This document shows positions 9,045 to 17,781 of a DNA stretch of 64,000 bases, in pieces. How positions within the stretch are numbered: position 1 is the stretch's first letter; every line of letters starts with the position of its first letter. The stretch is from assembly GCF_000430705.1 (NCBI RefSeq), contig NZ_AUMN01000001.1, forward strand, positions 1-64,000, written 5' to 3'. The translations under genes were made by a program, and so were the position numbers. Source of the stretch: Arthrobacter castelli DSM 16402 (GTDB taxonomy: Bacteria; Actinomycetota; Actinomycetes; Actinomycetales; Micrococcaceae). Under the pieces are notes generated by a model. The model did no database searches. It saw only the letters and a list, made by a program, of their open reading frames with translations, and was not told the origin of the DNA.

Positions 9045-9298
9045 GGGTCTGTGTCCAGCTCCGCTGAGGCGGTTTCGCGCGTCGCAGCCACCCGGGCGGC
9101 CAGAGTGTCATCCAACGCAGGGGTCCCGTGCCAGCGCTCGAACACCGCGCGCAGTGCACCCCCGTTTGCCCGCGGTGCCGGGGTGATCGCAGCCACGCGC
9201 CGCCCGGCGCGGGTGACAACGATGGTTTCCCCATGCTCGGCAGCGTTGAGCACGGCCGAGAAGCTCCGGGACGCCTCCGAGGCGGTCATCTCACGCAT
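9032..9298 (-). CDS. Phd/YefM-type antitoxin
   Basis: An 88-aa protein starting MREMTASEASRSF with the typical Phd/YefM N-terminal fold (strand, helix, then GETIVVTRAGRRVAAI), which binds DNA as a dimer. The C-terminal part (about residues 50-88) is acidic and would wrap the PIN toxin encoded just downstream. An AT-rich segment directly 5' of the start (GATATTC) may be the -10 of an autoregulated promoter. Confidence 0.82.
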   Translation of the reverse strand: MREMTASEASRSFSAVLNAAEHGETIVVTRAGRRVAAITPAPRANGGALRAVFERWHGTPALDDTLAARVAATRETASAELDTDPWRD

Positions 9299-9449
9299 AA
9301 ATTCAGAATATCAGAATCAGACTTTAAGCCGAGAGTATGCGTCGTCGCGGCACTCACGTGATTCGCCGTACTGGCCCGGAATAGAAGGTCAAGCCGAAAC
9401 CAGAGCGGGCCGGTATGGGCGGGTCATCCCGGTGCCGCCCAGGGGCGGG

Positions 9450-10919
9450 TCATCCCTGGGCGCTGCGGACTCCCTTCTCAATCCGGTCGCCCGTTTCCGG
9501 GTCGATGGTCTTCCAATAGTCGAAAGCACGGGCGAGCACCGGCTCGCTCACCCCGTCGAGCAGATGCCCGACGACGTTGTCGACCAGCCGGTTGCGGGCG
9601 GCGTCGTCCATCACCTCGCGGATCAAGGTCCGCGGCTGGCCCCAGTCGCTGTCCTCGGCATGCGGAGTGGCCGCGGCGCGGACCATGTCGCCGTCGGTAT
9701 GCCAGCCGGCAGGTTCGCCATACCGCTCAGAGTCCGCCTCGGGTCCGCCCTTCGAATTCGGGGCGTATACCGGGTCACCGGGGTTGTGGTGACGCATGTG
9801 GCCGTCCTTGGAATACGAGTGGAGTTCCGTCTTGGCCGGCGCATTGACCGGCAACTCGTTGTAGTTGGCGCCGATCCGGTACCGGTGGGCATCCGCGTAG
9901 GAGAACAGCCGTCCCAGCAGCATTTTGTCCGGGCTCGGGCCGACACCCGGCACCAGATTGTTCGGTTCAAACGCGGCCTGCTCAATCTGCGTGTGGTAGT
10001 TCTCCGGGTTACTGGTCAGGGTCATCTTCCCGACCTCGATCAGCGGATAATCCTGCTGCGAGATTGTCTTTGTCAGGTCGAACGGATTGAACCGATAGGT
10101 CTTCGCGTCCTCGAACGGCATGATCTGCATCTTCAGCGTCCAGCTGGGATGGTCGCCGCGGTCGATGGCCTCCCAGAGATCACGGGTGTGGTAATCGCCG
10201 TCGGAGCCGGCCAACTCGTCAGCCTCTGCCTGCGGCATGAAGTCTGCACCCTGATCCGTCTTGAAGTGGTACCGGACCCAGAACCGCTTTCCGTCGGCAT
10301 TGACCCACATGTAGGTATGGCTGGAGAACCCGTCCATATGGCGCCAGGTCCGAGGGATGCCGCGGTCGCCCATCAACCACGTGACCTGATGCGCCGATTC
10401 CGGCGACAGCGTCCAGAAATCCCATTGCATATCGTGATCACGCATATTGTTGTCGGCACGGCGCTTCTGCGAGCGGATGAAGTCCTGGAACTTCATCGGG
10501 TCCCGCATGAAGAACACGGGGGTGTTGTTGCCGACCATGTCGTAATTGCCATCTTCGGTGTAGAACTTGATCGAGAATCCCCGCGGGTCACGCCATGTGT
10601 CGGGGCTGCCACGCTCGCCGGCGACTGTAGAAAACCTGATCAGCATGTCGGTCTTTTTGCCCGGCTGGAACAGATCGGCCTTGGTGTAGGCGCTGACATC
10701 GTTGGTGACTTCGAAATGGCCGAAGGCCCCGGCACCCTTGGCGTGCGGCTGCCGTTCCGGGACACGTTCCCGGTTGAACTGGGCCATCTTTTCAATCAGG
10801 TAATGATCCTGCAGCAGGATCGGCCCGTCCGGTCCGGCCGTCAGCGAATGCTCATCACTTTCGACCGGAATTCCGGCATTGGTGGTGGTGAATTGTCCCT
10901 TGTCATCGTGCGTGGTCAT
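9450..10919 (-). CDS. Catalase (monofunctional heme catalase), first copy
   Basis: A 489-aa heme catalase converting hydrogen peroxide to water and oxygen. The catalytic His59 lies in HAKGAGAFG, the distal Asn in NNTPVFF, and the proximal heme-ligating Tyr in [12 protein letters not shown]. Size is that of small-subunit (clade 3-like) catalases. The chosen ATG follows AAGGGGAG and gives the family-typical N-terminus (TTTNAGIPV); a longer reading would add 54 spurious residues. It sits alone, with no regulator adjacent. A second catalase of similar length lies at 15770-17263. Confidence 0.92.
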   Translation of the reverse strand: MTTHDDKGQFTTTNAGIPVESDEHSLTAGPDGPILLQDHYLIEKMAQFNRERVPERQPHAKGAGAFGHFEVTNDVSAYTKADLFQPGKKTDMLIRFSTVAGERGSPDTWRDPRGFSIKFYTEDGNYDMVGNNTPVFFMRDPMKFQDFIRSQKRRADNNMRDHDMQWDFWTLSPESAHQVTWLMGDRGIPRTWRHMDGFSSHTYMWVNADGKRFWVRYHFKTDQGADFMPQAEADELAGSDGDYHTRDLWEAIDRGDHPSWTLKMQIMPFEDAKTYRFNPFDLTKTISQQDYPLIEVGKMTLTSNPENYHTQIEQAAFEPNNLVPGVGPSPDKMLLGRLFSYADAHRYRIGANYNELPVNAPAKTELHSYSKDGHMRHHNPGDPVYAPNSKGGPEADSERYGEPAGWHTDGDMVRAAATPHAEDSDWGQPRTLIREVMDDAARNRLVDNVVGHLLDGVSEPVLARAFDYWKTIDPETGDRIEKGVRSAQG

Positions 10920-11082
10920 GTGACTCCCCTTATGTGGTCGTCTGGCAGACATGCAAAGAAGCGTTAACCCCATACCACTCCCGCAGGGACGAATCGTCAA
11001 GGGTTTTGACGGACCAGGACGGCTGCCACCGGTCCCGGTCCGGCTGCAGCGCTGTCCAGCTTCCGGACCTGGTCCGGGCATG

Positions 11083-11127
11083 AAAAAGCCCCGTCTCTCC
11101 AGCGTTGGAACTGGTGAGACGGGGCTT
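11083..11127 (-). terminator. Terminator downstream of tRNA-Tyr
   Basis: A 12-bp perfect stem (AAGCCCCGTCTC with its complement at 11116-11127) followed on the minus strand by five Ts. It lies 10 nt beyond the 3' end of the leftward tRNA gene and would end that transcript. Confidence 0.85.
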
Positions 11128-11136
11128 CCCTATCGG

Positions 11137-11218
11137 TGGCAGATATAGGATTCGAACCTATGAAGGCGATGCCAGCTGATTTACAGTCAGCCCCCTTTGG
11201 CCACTCGGGTAATCTGCC
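11137..11218 (-). tRNA. tRNA-Tyr (GTA anticodon)
   Basis: On the minus strand a cloverleaf can be drawn: acceptor 5' GGCAGAT pairing with ATCTGCC, a D-arm region, the anticodon arm with loop CTGTAAA (GTA), a long variable arm as expected for bacterial tRNA-Tyr, and the T-loop GGTTCGAATCC. The discriminator base is A. The terminal CCA is not fully encoded. Confidence 0.95.
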
Positions 11219-11371
11219 GAGATGCCCCGAAAGTGTCTTTCAGGACCTGCTCCCCTCAACGAGGGAGCAGTAAAACTGTACTAGGGATCAGGCTGAGAAT
11301 CGAATCGGGTTTGCTCGTGCCTGCCCGCCCCGAAGTACTGCTGCCCGGTGCCCGTTCCGCGTCGGCCGGTG

Positions 11372-11704
11372 TCAGCGATCGCCCGCAATCCGATGCTCCA
11401 GCTGAGCGGTGAAACGGTCGGCCTGCTCCCGGGTGACGCTGCCCAGCGAAACGGCTGTCTCCATGTCCTGGCGCACGCCGTCAATACGGTTCTTCTGGTC
11501 GGAGCTCAGCGCCTTCCGCTGGGGCAACAACGGCACGGCCGCCATCGTGCGGACCACATTCGTCTGGATGGCCGGAGCAGCCGTCTTGGCGGCGTTCGCC
11601 GGCAGGCTGCCTATCGCCGTCGTGCCGGCGAGGGTGGCCGCGGCCAAAAACGTTCCGGCCGCAGCCCGCATCGATCGGACAATGTACTTCCGTCGGCGTT
11701 TCAA
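11372..11704 (-). CDS. Small secreted or membrane-tethered protein, unknown function
   Basis: About 110 aa, beginning with a basic n-region (KRRRKYIVR), a hydrophobic alanine-rich segment and an ANAA cleavage-like site near residue 37, so a signal peptide is likely. The mature part is helical (SSDQKNRIDGVRQDM, TREQADRFTAQLEHRI). The TTG at 11704 is chosen because AGGAGG lies exactly 5 nt upstream; the upstream ATG at 11734 overlaps its own would-be ribosome site. No family recognised. It is divergent from yajQ. Confidence 0.6.
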   Translation of the reverse strand: MKRRRKYIVRSMRAAAGTFLAAATLAGTTAIGSLPANAAKTAAPAIQTNVVRTMAAVPLLPQRKALSSDQKNRIDGVRQDMETAVSLGSVTREQADRFTAQLEHRIAGDR

Positions 11705-11861
11705 TCGATCCTCCTGGAATCGGGGGCTATTCATCCTCCGTATATACAGAGTCTTTCGGATCAGGGTTAAGACCATCGCCAAGGAAGCTGAACACGAGCT
11801 GAGAATCAGGGCGAAACAGTAGGCTGTAAGAGAAACCATCAGCGAGCACCCAGGAGGAGAC

Positions 11862-12353
11862 ATGGCAAGCGAGTCCACGTTCGACGTCGTCAGCAAAGTT
11901 GATAAGCAGGAAATCTCGAACTCCCTGAACCAGGCGCAGAAGGAAATTTCACAGCGCTACGACTTCCGGGGAGTCGGAGCCGAGGTTGATTTCAGCGGCG
12001 AGAAGATCCTGATGAAGGCCAACTCCGAAGAGCGGGTCAACGCGGTCCTCGACGTCTTCCAGTCAAAACTGGTCAAGCGGGGCATCTCCTTGAAATCCCT
12101 CGACTCCGGTGAACCCTATGCCTCCGGCAAGGAGTACCGGATTGAGGCGTCGATCAAGGAAGGCATCGCCCAGGAGCAAGCCAAGAAGATCAACAAGTTG
12201 ATCAAGGACGACGGGCCAAAGGGCGTGAAGTCGCAGATCCAGGGCGACGAGTTGCGGGTCAGCTCCAAGAGCCGGGACGACCTGCAGGAAGTGATTTCGC
12301 TGCTCAAGGGCGCAGACCTGGACGTGGACCTGCAGTTCATCAACTTCCGGTAG
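11862..12353 (+). CDS. yajQ: YajQ family nucleotide-binding protein
   Basis: A 163-aa protein matching YajQ over its full length: N-terminal [19 protein letters not shown], then QRYDFRG, and C-terminal [12 protein letters not shown]. YajQ proteins have two RNP-like ferredoxin folds. Some bind cyclic di-GMP and act as transcriptional co-regulators (shown in Xanthomonas); others bind nucleic acid or GTP. The start is supported by AGGAGG 4 nt from the ATG. Cytoplasmic. It is monocistronic, with a strong hairpin just after the stop. Confidence 0.93.
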   Translation: MASESTFDVVSKVDKQEISNSLNQAQKEISQRYDFRGVGAEVDFSGEKILMKANSEERVNAVLDVFQSKLVKRGISLKSLDSGEPYASGKEYRIEASIKEGIAQEQAKKINKLIKDDGPKGVKSQIQGDELRVSSKSRDDLQEVISLLKGADLDVDLQFINFR

Positions 12354-12363
12354 CCGCAACAAC

Positions 12364-12391
12364 CCCAGCCTGTGGTTATCCACAGGTTGGG
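12364..12391. terminator. Intergenic hairpin containing a DnaA-box-like sequence
   Basis: A 12-bp stem with one G-T pair and loop TTAT (arms CCCAGCCTGTGG and CCACAGGTTGGG), 10 nt after the yajQ stop. There is no T run, so termination may be weak. The loop plus right arm spell TTATCCACA (12376-12384), identical to the consensus DnaA box; one isolated site is weak evidence for DnaA binding. Confidence 0.5.
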
Positions 12392-12464
12392 CGGCTGCCC
12401 TTCCGCTGATATGTGACCGGTCATAGTGTCAGTTCTGACATCACGACCGTTGGAAGGACAGCAG

Positions 12465-12896
12465 ATGAACCGGCACAGCGCAATGATCATTATGGACGTC
12501 GACCACGGCCCGGGTGATGCGTACCCGGGCCTGGCGGACGCCGCGAGGCGGAGCGCGACCCTGCTCGACGATTTGGCCAGCGACCTGTCGCCGGTGCACG
12601 ATCGGTCGACGACGGAACTCGTTGCCATCGGGCCGGGCGGGACAATCCGGCGGGAGTTCGACCTCCCTCGCAGCCGGCCGGAGTACAGCCCGGCGGGCAC
12701 ACCAATCGGCGAAATCCAGCATCTTTTCGCGAACGGAAAGTGGCACACCCCGGAGGACTGCCCGCCGCCTCCGTCCGACGACAACGGCGCCACAGCGTGG
12801 CAATGGCTGTTCTACAACGTGATGCAGGAAGTCGACGACTCGAACCTGTGCTTCCTCTGGGACTTCCAGCCCGAAGCGCGTCCCGGCGCTGCATAG
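12465..12896 (+). CDS. Hypothetical soluble protein
   Basis: A 143-aa acidic protein with no signal peptide or membrane segment. Recognisable features are a proline run (CPPPPSDD) and a C-terminal tryptophan- and aspartate-containing segment (AWQWLFYNVMQEVDD, FLWDF). The ATG at 12465 follows GGAAGGA; an earlier ATG would add 13 residues. No family recognised. It lies between yajQ and the convergent htpX. Confidence 0.55.
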   Translation: MNRHSAMIIMDVDHGPGDAYPGLADAARRSATLLDDLASDLSPVHDRSTTELVAIGPGGTIRREFDLPRSRPEYSPAGTPIGEIQHLFANGKWHTPEDCPPPPSDDNGATAWQWLFYNVMQEVDDSNLCFLWDFQPEARPGAA

Positions 12897-12931
12897 GGCG
12901 CCTCGGGCGGAAAGCCAAGTCGGCCAGGCAC

Positions 12932-13804
12932 TCAGCGGCCGAGCGGACGCCCTGCCATGTTCTCCAGCCTGGCCACCCGTTCATCCATGGGCGGATGGGT
13001 GGAGAACAGCTTCTTCAGGTTTCCGCCCTTGAAGGGGTTGGCAATCATCAGGTGCGACGTATTAACCAGCCGTTGATCCTCCGGCAACGGCGCCCGCTGG
13101 GTCCCCGTCTCGAGTTTGCGCAGTGCGGAGGCCAGTGCCAACGGATCGTCGGTGAGTTTTGAGCCGTCCTCGTCGGCATCGAACTCCCTGGTCCGGGTGA
13201 TGGCCATCTGGATTAGCATGGCCGCCAACGGAGCCAGCAAGGCGGTGGCAATCATCGCCAACGGATTACCGCCCCTCTCCCGTCCACCGCCGAAGAAGAG
13301 CATGATCTGGGCGGCGGAGGTAATGACGCCGGCAACGGCCGCCGCCACCGAGGAAGTCAGGATGTCGCGGTTGTAGACGTGCATCAGTTCGTGGCCCAGC
13401 ACTCCGCGGAGCTCGCGTTCAGTCATCAGCCGCAGGATGCCCTCAGTGCAGCACACGGCGGCGTTTTCGGGATTGCGGCCGGTGGCGAACGCGTTGGGCG
13501 CCGGGGTCGGTGAGACGTAGAGCCGGGGCATCGGCTGGTTGGCCTTGGCGGAGAGGTCCCGGACAATGCGGTACATTTCCGGTTGTTCCTGTTCGGTGAC
13601 CGGATAGGCGCGCATGGATTTGATCGCGATCTTGTCGCTGTTCCAGTACCCGTAGGCGGTGGTGGCAATACCGATCAGGGCAAAGAGCCAGATAAACATG
13701 CTGCTGCCCGTGCCGGCGCCGATCAAGGCGCCAATCCCGAGCAGCACGGCGAACATCACGCCGAATAGCGCCGCTGTCTTCAGTCCGTTGAAATGATTGT
13801 GCAC
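12932..13804 (-). CDS. htpX: HtpX-type membrane zinc metalloprotease
   Basis: A 290-aa M48B peptidase. Two N-terminal membrane helices (about residues 9-30 and 36-54) precede the zinc site HELMH (His138, Glu139, His142), with the third ligand in the REFDADEDGS segment after a further hydrophobic pair. HtpX degrades misfolded membrane proteins in quality control. The start is GTG at 13804, preceded by AGAAGGAG. A longer reading would run into the MFS gene. C-terminal STHPPMDERVARL is a family signature. Confidence 0.92.
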   Translation of the reverse strand: MHNHFNGLKTAALFGVMFAVLLGIGALIGAGTGSSMFIWLFALIGIATTAYGYWNSDKIAIKSMRAYPVTEQEQPEMYRIVRDLSAKANQPMPRLYVSPTPAPNAFATGRNPENAAVCCTEGILRLMTERELRGVLGHELMHVYNRDILTSSVAAAVAGVITSAAQIMLFFGGGRERGGNPLAMIATALLAPLAAMLIQMAITRTREFDADEDGSKLTDDPLALASALRKLETGTQRAPLPEDQRLVNTSHLMIANPFKGGNLKKLFSTHPPMDERVARLENMAGRPLGR

Positions 13805-13916
13805 CGGTCCGATTCTCCTTCTGAGCACCCTGTGAGAAATTCGATCGGGCAACTCATTCGGTATAACGCTCGACCGGCCCCGGCCGTTCCGCATCACAGC
13901 AGCGGAGAGAGCCAGG

Positions 13917-15188
13917 TCACGGTTCCGGATTCCGGGCATCATATCGGGCAAACCGTGGCTGCCATGCCGCCAGCAGCCACACCACGATAATGCACGCCAC
14001 TCCCCCGACGACTGCCGCCCAGCCTTCGCCAATCAGCGCACCGTTGCCGCCCACCACCGCATCGCCCAGCCGCGGACCGCCGGCGACGACGACGATGAAC
14101 ACACCCTGCAGACGGCCCCGCATGGCGTCCGGCGTGGCAGCCTGCAGAATGGTGGTGCGGAAAACGCTGCTGACCGAGTCGGAGATCCCGGCCAGGACGA
14201 GGCAGGCGGCGGCAGGAACGATCCAGAGACTGATACCGGAATGCTCGCTTTGGCCAGCCAGCACGACAACAATGCCGAAGGACGATACGGACAGCCCCCA
14301 GGAAGTGATTGACCACAGCACCGTGTTGCCTTGCCGTCGGACTCCTCCCAATGGTCCGGAAAAGACGCCGGCGAGGGTCGATCCCAGGGCCATGGCAGCG
14401 AGCAGGATGCCGGCGGTCAGTTCGCCGCCGCCGATCAGCACGGCGCCGATGGCCGGCAGCAGGGCACGCGGCTGGGCGAGGACCATCGCGGCCAGGTCCA
14501 CCAGGAATGTCATCCTGATGTTCGGCCGCGTCGACAGGAACCGGAAGCCTTCCAGCACCGAGCGCAAACCGGCCTTCTGGACGTGTCCCTCCGGTGGCAG
14601 CGGCGGAAGTCTCAACAGCGCCCACAGCGCGGCGGTGAACGTGACGACGTCGAACGTGTAGGTCCAGCCGTAGCCGATTTGGGCCACCAGCAGCCCGGCC
14701 ACCAGCGGGCCGATGGTCATCCCCACCGCAAAGGTGACCATGTTCAAGGCATTGGCGCTGGGCAGCAGTGAAGGCCCTACCAGCCGCGGGATGATGGCGC
14801 TGCGGGCGGGCTGGTTGATACCGGCCGCGCCGCTGTGTACGGCGATGAGGCAGTACAGCAACCAGACGCTGTCCAGGTCCAGCCAGGCTTGGGCGGCGAT
14901 GCCCATGGTGCTGAGCCAGAGGGCAATGGCCGAGCCGAGCGCCACCTTGCGGCGGTCGTAGGCGTCGACGACCGACCCCCCGTAGAGGCCGGCCACCACC
15001 AAGGGCAGCAGGCCGGCCAGACCGAGCAGCCCGACGTAAAGACTGGAACCCGTCAGCTCGTAAACCTGCAAGCTGACCGCCACCAAGGTCAGCTGCGTTC
15101 CAATGGCGGAAAGCGCGGTGCCGGTCCATAACCGGCGGAATGCGGGACTCTCCTTCAGCGGAGTCAGGTCGGCAAGGAGTCGGGGCAC
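13917..15188 (-). CDS. MFS transporter, EntS/MFS_3-like exporter
   Basis: A 423-aa protein with about twelve hydrophobic segments. The loop after helix 2 reads YGGSVVDAYDRRKVAL, the MFS signature, and it is close to the MFS_3 group, which includes the enterobactin exporter EntS. Substrate cannot be told; drugs or siderophores are the usual cargo. The start is GTG. It is not near a siderophore cluster here. The downstream htpX starts about 110 nt after this gene ends, so co-transcription is possible. Confidence 0.82.
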   Translation of the reverse strand: MPRLLADLTPLKESPAFRRLWTGTALSAIGTQLTLVAVSLQVYELTGSSLYVGLLGLAGLLPLVVAGLYGGSVVDAYDRRKVALGSAIALWLSTMGIAAQAWLDLDSVWLLYCLIAVHSGAAGINQPARSAIIPRLVGPSLLPSANALNMVTFAVGMTIGPLVAGLLVAQIGYGWTYTFDVVTFTAALWALLRLPPLPPEGHVQKAGLRSVLEGFRFLSTRPNIRMTFLVDLAAMVLAQPRALLPAIGAVLIGGGELTAGILLAAMALGSTLAGVFSGPLGGVRRQGNTVLWSITSWGLSVSSFGIVVVLAGQSEHSGISLWIVPAAACLVLAGISDSVSSVFRTTILQAATPDAMRGRLQGVFIVVVAGGPRLGDAVVGGNGALIGEGWAAVVGGVACIIVVWLLAAWQPRFARYDARNPEP

Positions 15189-15256
15189 CAGACGATTCTA
15201 TGCGGCTCTATGCGGCCACGCGCGACTTCGCCGCCGGGATGAGTCGGGCCGGACTA

Positions 15257-15637
15257 TCAGCCCAGCAGATGCTCCCGGCCAAACATGGTCGCTGCGGCCC
15301 GGGCGCTTGGCGTCCCGGCGTCGAGGTCCGCACCTGCCTCCCTCAGCAGGACGACGACGTCGTCCGCTCCCTTGAAGAGCGCGCCGGCGATGGGTGCCTG
15401 GTTACGGTCGTTGCGCAGGTCCGGGTCAGCCCCGAGATCCAACAAGGCGCGGACCGTGCCGGCGTGTTCGTGGTAGGCCGCGAGCATAAGCAACGTATTG
15501 CCTGCCTCGTCGGCGGTGTTCGCCGGCAGCCCGTGCTCGATGAAACCGGTCAGTTCACCGGTGTCGCCTGCGCGGGCAAGATCCATCGCGATGGCCACCA
15601 CCCGCTTGGTTTGTTCAGGCGTCAGTGAATTGCTCAT
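15257..15637 (-). CDS. Ankyrin-repeat protein downstream of catalase
   Basis: A 126-aa protein composed of about three ankyrin repeats (AGDTGELTGFIEHG, AGNTLLMLAAYHEHAGTV, NQAPIAGALFKGADDV). In Pseudomonas aeruginosa an ankyrin protein (AnkB) is co-expressed with catalase KatB and needed for its full activity, and the same neighbour relation is seen here: this gene follows the catalase at 15770-17263. A strong hairpin lies between the two and may reduce read-through. The ATG at 15637 gives a clean N-terminus (MSNSLTPEQ). Confidence 0.82.
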   Translation of the reverse strand: MSNSLTPEQTKRVVAIAMDLARAGDTGELTGFIEHGLPANTADEAGNTLLMLAAYHEHAGTVRALLDLGADPDLRNDRNQAPIAGALFKGADDVVVLLREAGADLDAGTPSARAAATMFGREHLLG

Positions 15638-15671
15638 AAGTATCAGTCTTCCGGTTTGCTTCAAACGGTAC

Positions 15672-15725
15672 AACGCAAAGACCGGCGTGGTACAGCATCA
15701 GCTGCGCCACGCCGGTCCTTGCGTT
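15672..15725 (-). terminator. Long hairpin between catalase and ankyrin genes
   Basis: Two 19-nt arms (15672-15690 and 15707-15725), complementary but for one position, with a 16-nt loop. There is no T run on the minus strand. It probably acts as a partial terminator or as mRNA-stabilising structure for the catalase message. Confidence 0.6.
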
Positions 15726-15769
15726 CCATTACTGATGGACCAGCCGTGGCCAATCCGTCGCGGCCAGGA

Positions 15770-17263
15770 TCAGACCGAGTCTGAGTTCACGTCGGTAGCG
15801 GAGACCTTGCCGGCCTGCAGCGCCTCGACAGCCTTGCGGACACCCTCGCCGTAGGCGGGGTCTGCCTGGGTGCAGTTGTGGATGTGGCGGTCGATGGTCG
15901 TCTGTGAGGCGCCGTCGATCGCCCGGGCGGTGTTCTCGAAGAGCACCTGCTGCTGGTCGCCGGACATGTTCCGGAACAGGTTACCGGGCTGTTCGAAGTA
16001 ATTGTCGTCGTCCTCCCGGTAGTTGAACCGGTCAGCGGTGTCCCCGATGGCCTGGGCAGGCTCGCGGTAGGCGGGCTGTTCCGGCCAGCGGCCATAGGAG
16101 TTCGGTTCGATGCCTGGAGTTCGGCCCTGGTTGCCGTCGACCCGCATGGTCCCGTCCCGGTGGAAGGTGTTCACCGGGTTGACGGGGGTATTGACCGGAA
16201 TCTGGTGGTGGTTGACGCCCAGCCGGTAGCGCTGTGCGTCGCCATAGGAGAACAGCCGGCCCTGCAGCATCTTGTCCGGCGAGTAGCTGATGCCCGGAAC
16301 CAGGTTGGAGGGGGCAAACGCGGCCTGCTCGACGTCGGCGAAGTAGTTTTCCGGGTTGTGGTTCAGCTCCCACTCCCCGACCTCGATCAGCGGATAATCC
16401 TTCTTCGACCAGATCTTGGTCAAGTCGAAGGGGTGGAAGCGGTAGTTCTCGGCGTCCGCCTCGGGCATGATCTGGACCATCAGCTTCCACTTGGGGAAGT
16501 CGCCGTTCTCGATCGAGTCGAACAGGTCACGCTGATGCGATTCCCGGTCCTCACCCACGACCTTGGCCGCTTCCTCGTCGGTGAGGTTCTTGATGCCCTG
16601 CTGCGTGCGGTGGTGGAACTTCACCCAGAACCGCTCGCCCTCGTCGTTGATCAGGCTGTAGGTGTGGGAGCCGAAGCCGTGCATGTGCCGGTAGGAGGCC
16701 GGAATCCCGCGGTCGGACATCACGATCGTGACCTGGTGCAGCGCCTCGGGCAGGTTGGTCCAGAAGTCCCAGTTGTTCTCAGCGTCACGCATGTTGGTGC
16801 GGGGATCGCGCTTCACGGCGCGGTTCAGGTCGGGGAACTTCAGCGGATCGCGGAAGAAGAACACCGGGGTGTTGTTGCCTACCAGGTCCCAGTTGCCCTC
16901 TTCGGTGTAGAACTTCAGCGCGAATCCGCGGATGTCGCGTTCGGCGTCGGCGGCACCGCGCTCACCGGCCACGGTGGAGAAGCGGGCGAACATCCCGGTC
17001 TTCTTGCCGACTTCCGAGAAGATCTTGGCGTTGGTGTACTGGCTGATGTCATTGGTCACCGTGAAGGTGCCGAATGCGCCCGAGCCCTTGGCGTGCATGC
17101 GCCGCTCCGGAATAACCTCGCGGTCGAAGTGGGCGAGCTTTTCCAGGAACCACAGGTCCTGCAGCAGCATCGGGCCGCGCGGGCCGGCAGTCATGGAGTT
17201 CTGGTTGTCGGCGACCGGCGCACCTGACGCCGTCGTCAAGGGTTTCTGATTGTTTTCGGGCAA
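15770..17263 (-). CDS. Catalase, second copy, Fur-linked
   Basis: A 497-aa heme catalase with catalytic His57 (HAKGSGAFG), distal Asn in [11 protein letters not shown] and proximal Tyr in [12 protein letters not shown]. It is homologous to the catalase at 9450-10919 along its whole length but clearly diverged. The start is TTG with AAGGAG upstream. The Fur-family gene lies 42 nt upstream in the same direction, so the two are probably one transcript, as in furA-kat units of Actinobacteria where peroxide relieves repression. Confidence 0.93.
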   Translation of the reverse strand: MPENNQKPLTTASGAPVADNQNSMTAGPRGPMLLQDLWFLEKLAHFDREVIPERRMHAKGSGAFGTFTVTNDISQYTNAKIFSEVGKKTGMFARFSTVAGERGAADAERDIRGFALKFYTEEGNWDLVGNNTPVFFFRDPLKFPDLNRAVKRDPRTNMRDAENNWDFWTNLPEALHQVTIVMSDRGIPASYRHMHGFGSHTYSLINDEGERFWVKFHHRTQQGIKNLTDEEAAKVVGEDRESHQRDLFDSIENGDFPKWKLMVQIMPEADAENYRFHPFDLTKIWSKKDYPLIEVGEWELNHNPENYFADVEQAAFAPSNLVPGISYSPDKMLQGRLFSYGDAQRYRLGVNHHQIPVNTPVNPVNTFHRDGTMRVDGNQGRTPGIEPNSYGRWPEQPAYREPAQAIGDTADRFNYREDDDNYFEQPGNLFRNMSGDQQQVLFENTARAIDGASQTTIDRHIHNCTQADPAYGEGVRKAVEALQAGKVSATDVNSDSV

Positions 17264-17305
17264 AACTCGCTCCTTGGATGATCAATTTCGCTTGTTGTGT
17301 GCTGG

Positions 17306-17728
17306 TTATTCGTTCGCGAGACACCCGGGGCAGGTGCCCCAGAACGTCACTTCCGCCTGCTCCACCGCGAACCCGGCCGGGACCGCAGCGTCGAGGCACG
17401 GCGCCTCGCCGACCACGCATTCCACGTCGGTGACGGCGCCACATGTGCGACACACCAGGTGGTGATGGTTATCCCCCACGCGGGTTTCGAACCTCGCCGG
17501 CGAGCCGGCGGGTTCGATTCGACGCAGCAGACCCGCGTCGGTGAGCGCGTGCAGGACGTCATAGACCCCCTGTATCGACACCGACCCCAGGTCGCGGCGA
17601 ACGGCTGACGCGATAGCGTCGGCATCCGAATGGGGATGATCCGCGACCATCGTCAGCACTGCCGCCCTGGGACGGGTCACCCGCATGGGCACCCCCCTCA
17701 GGAGTGCTGCGGCATCAATGGTCGTCAT
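17306..17728 (-). CDS. Fur-family peroxide/metal regulator upstream of catalase
   Basis: A 140-aa Fur-superfamily repressor. The N-terminal winged helix (about residues 10-80) contains HPHSDADAIASAVRR; the metal-binding part has the His-rich DNHHHLVC, CRTCG and C-terminal CPGC pairs that bind structural zinc. Position just before a catalase points to a CatR/FurA/PerR-type role, repressing its own operon until peroxide oxidises the metal site. The ATG at 17728 is taken; a TTG 12 nt upstream is possible. No clear Fur box could be read upstream. Confidence 0.87.
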   Translation of the reverse strand: MTTIDAAALLRGVPMRVTRPRAAVLTMVADHPHSDADAIASAVRRDLGSVSIQGVYDVLHALTDAGLLRRIEPAGSPARFETRVGDNHHHLVCRTCGAVTDVECVVGEAPCLDAAVPAGFAVEQAEVTFWGTCPGCLANE

Positions 17729-17781
17729 GGGACAAGCCAAACAGGTTTTCTGGAACTATTCAAATAAAGGGCTGCGCCGGG

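Noticed and set aside
9051..10967. Plus-strand frame of about 640 codons opposite the first catalase
   Set aside because: Antisense shadow; the catalase is intact on the minus strand.
12376..12384. TTATCCACA as a replication-origin marker
   Set aside because: A single box without dnaA, dnaN or AT-rich unwinding DNA nearby does not make an origin.
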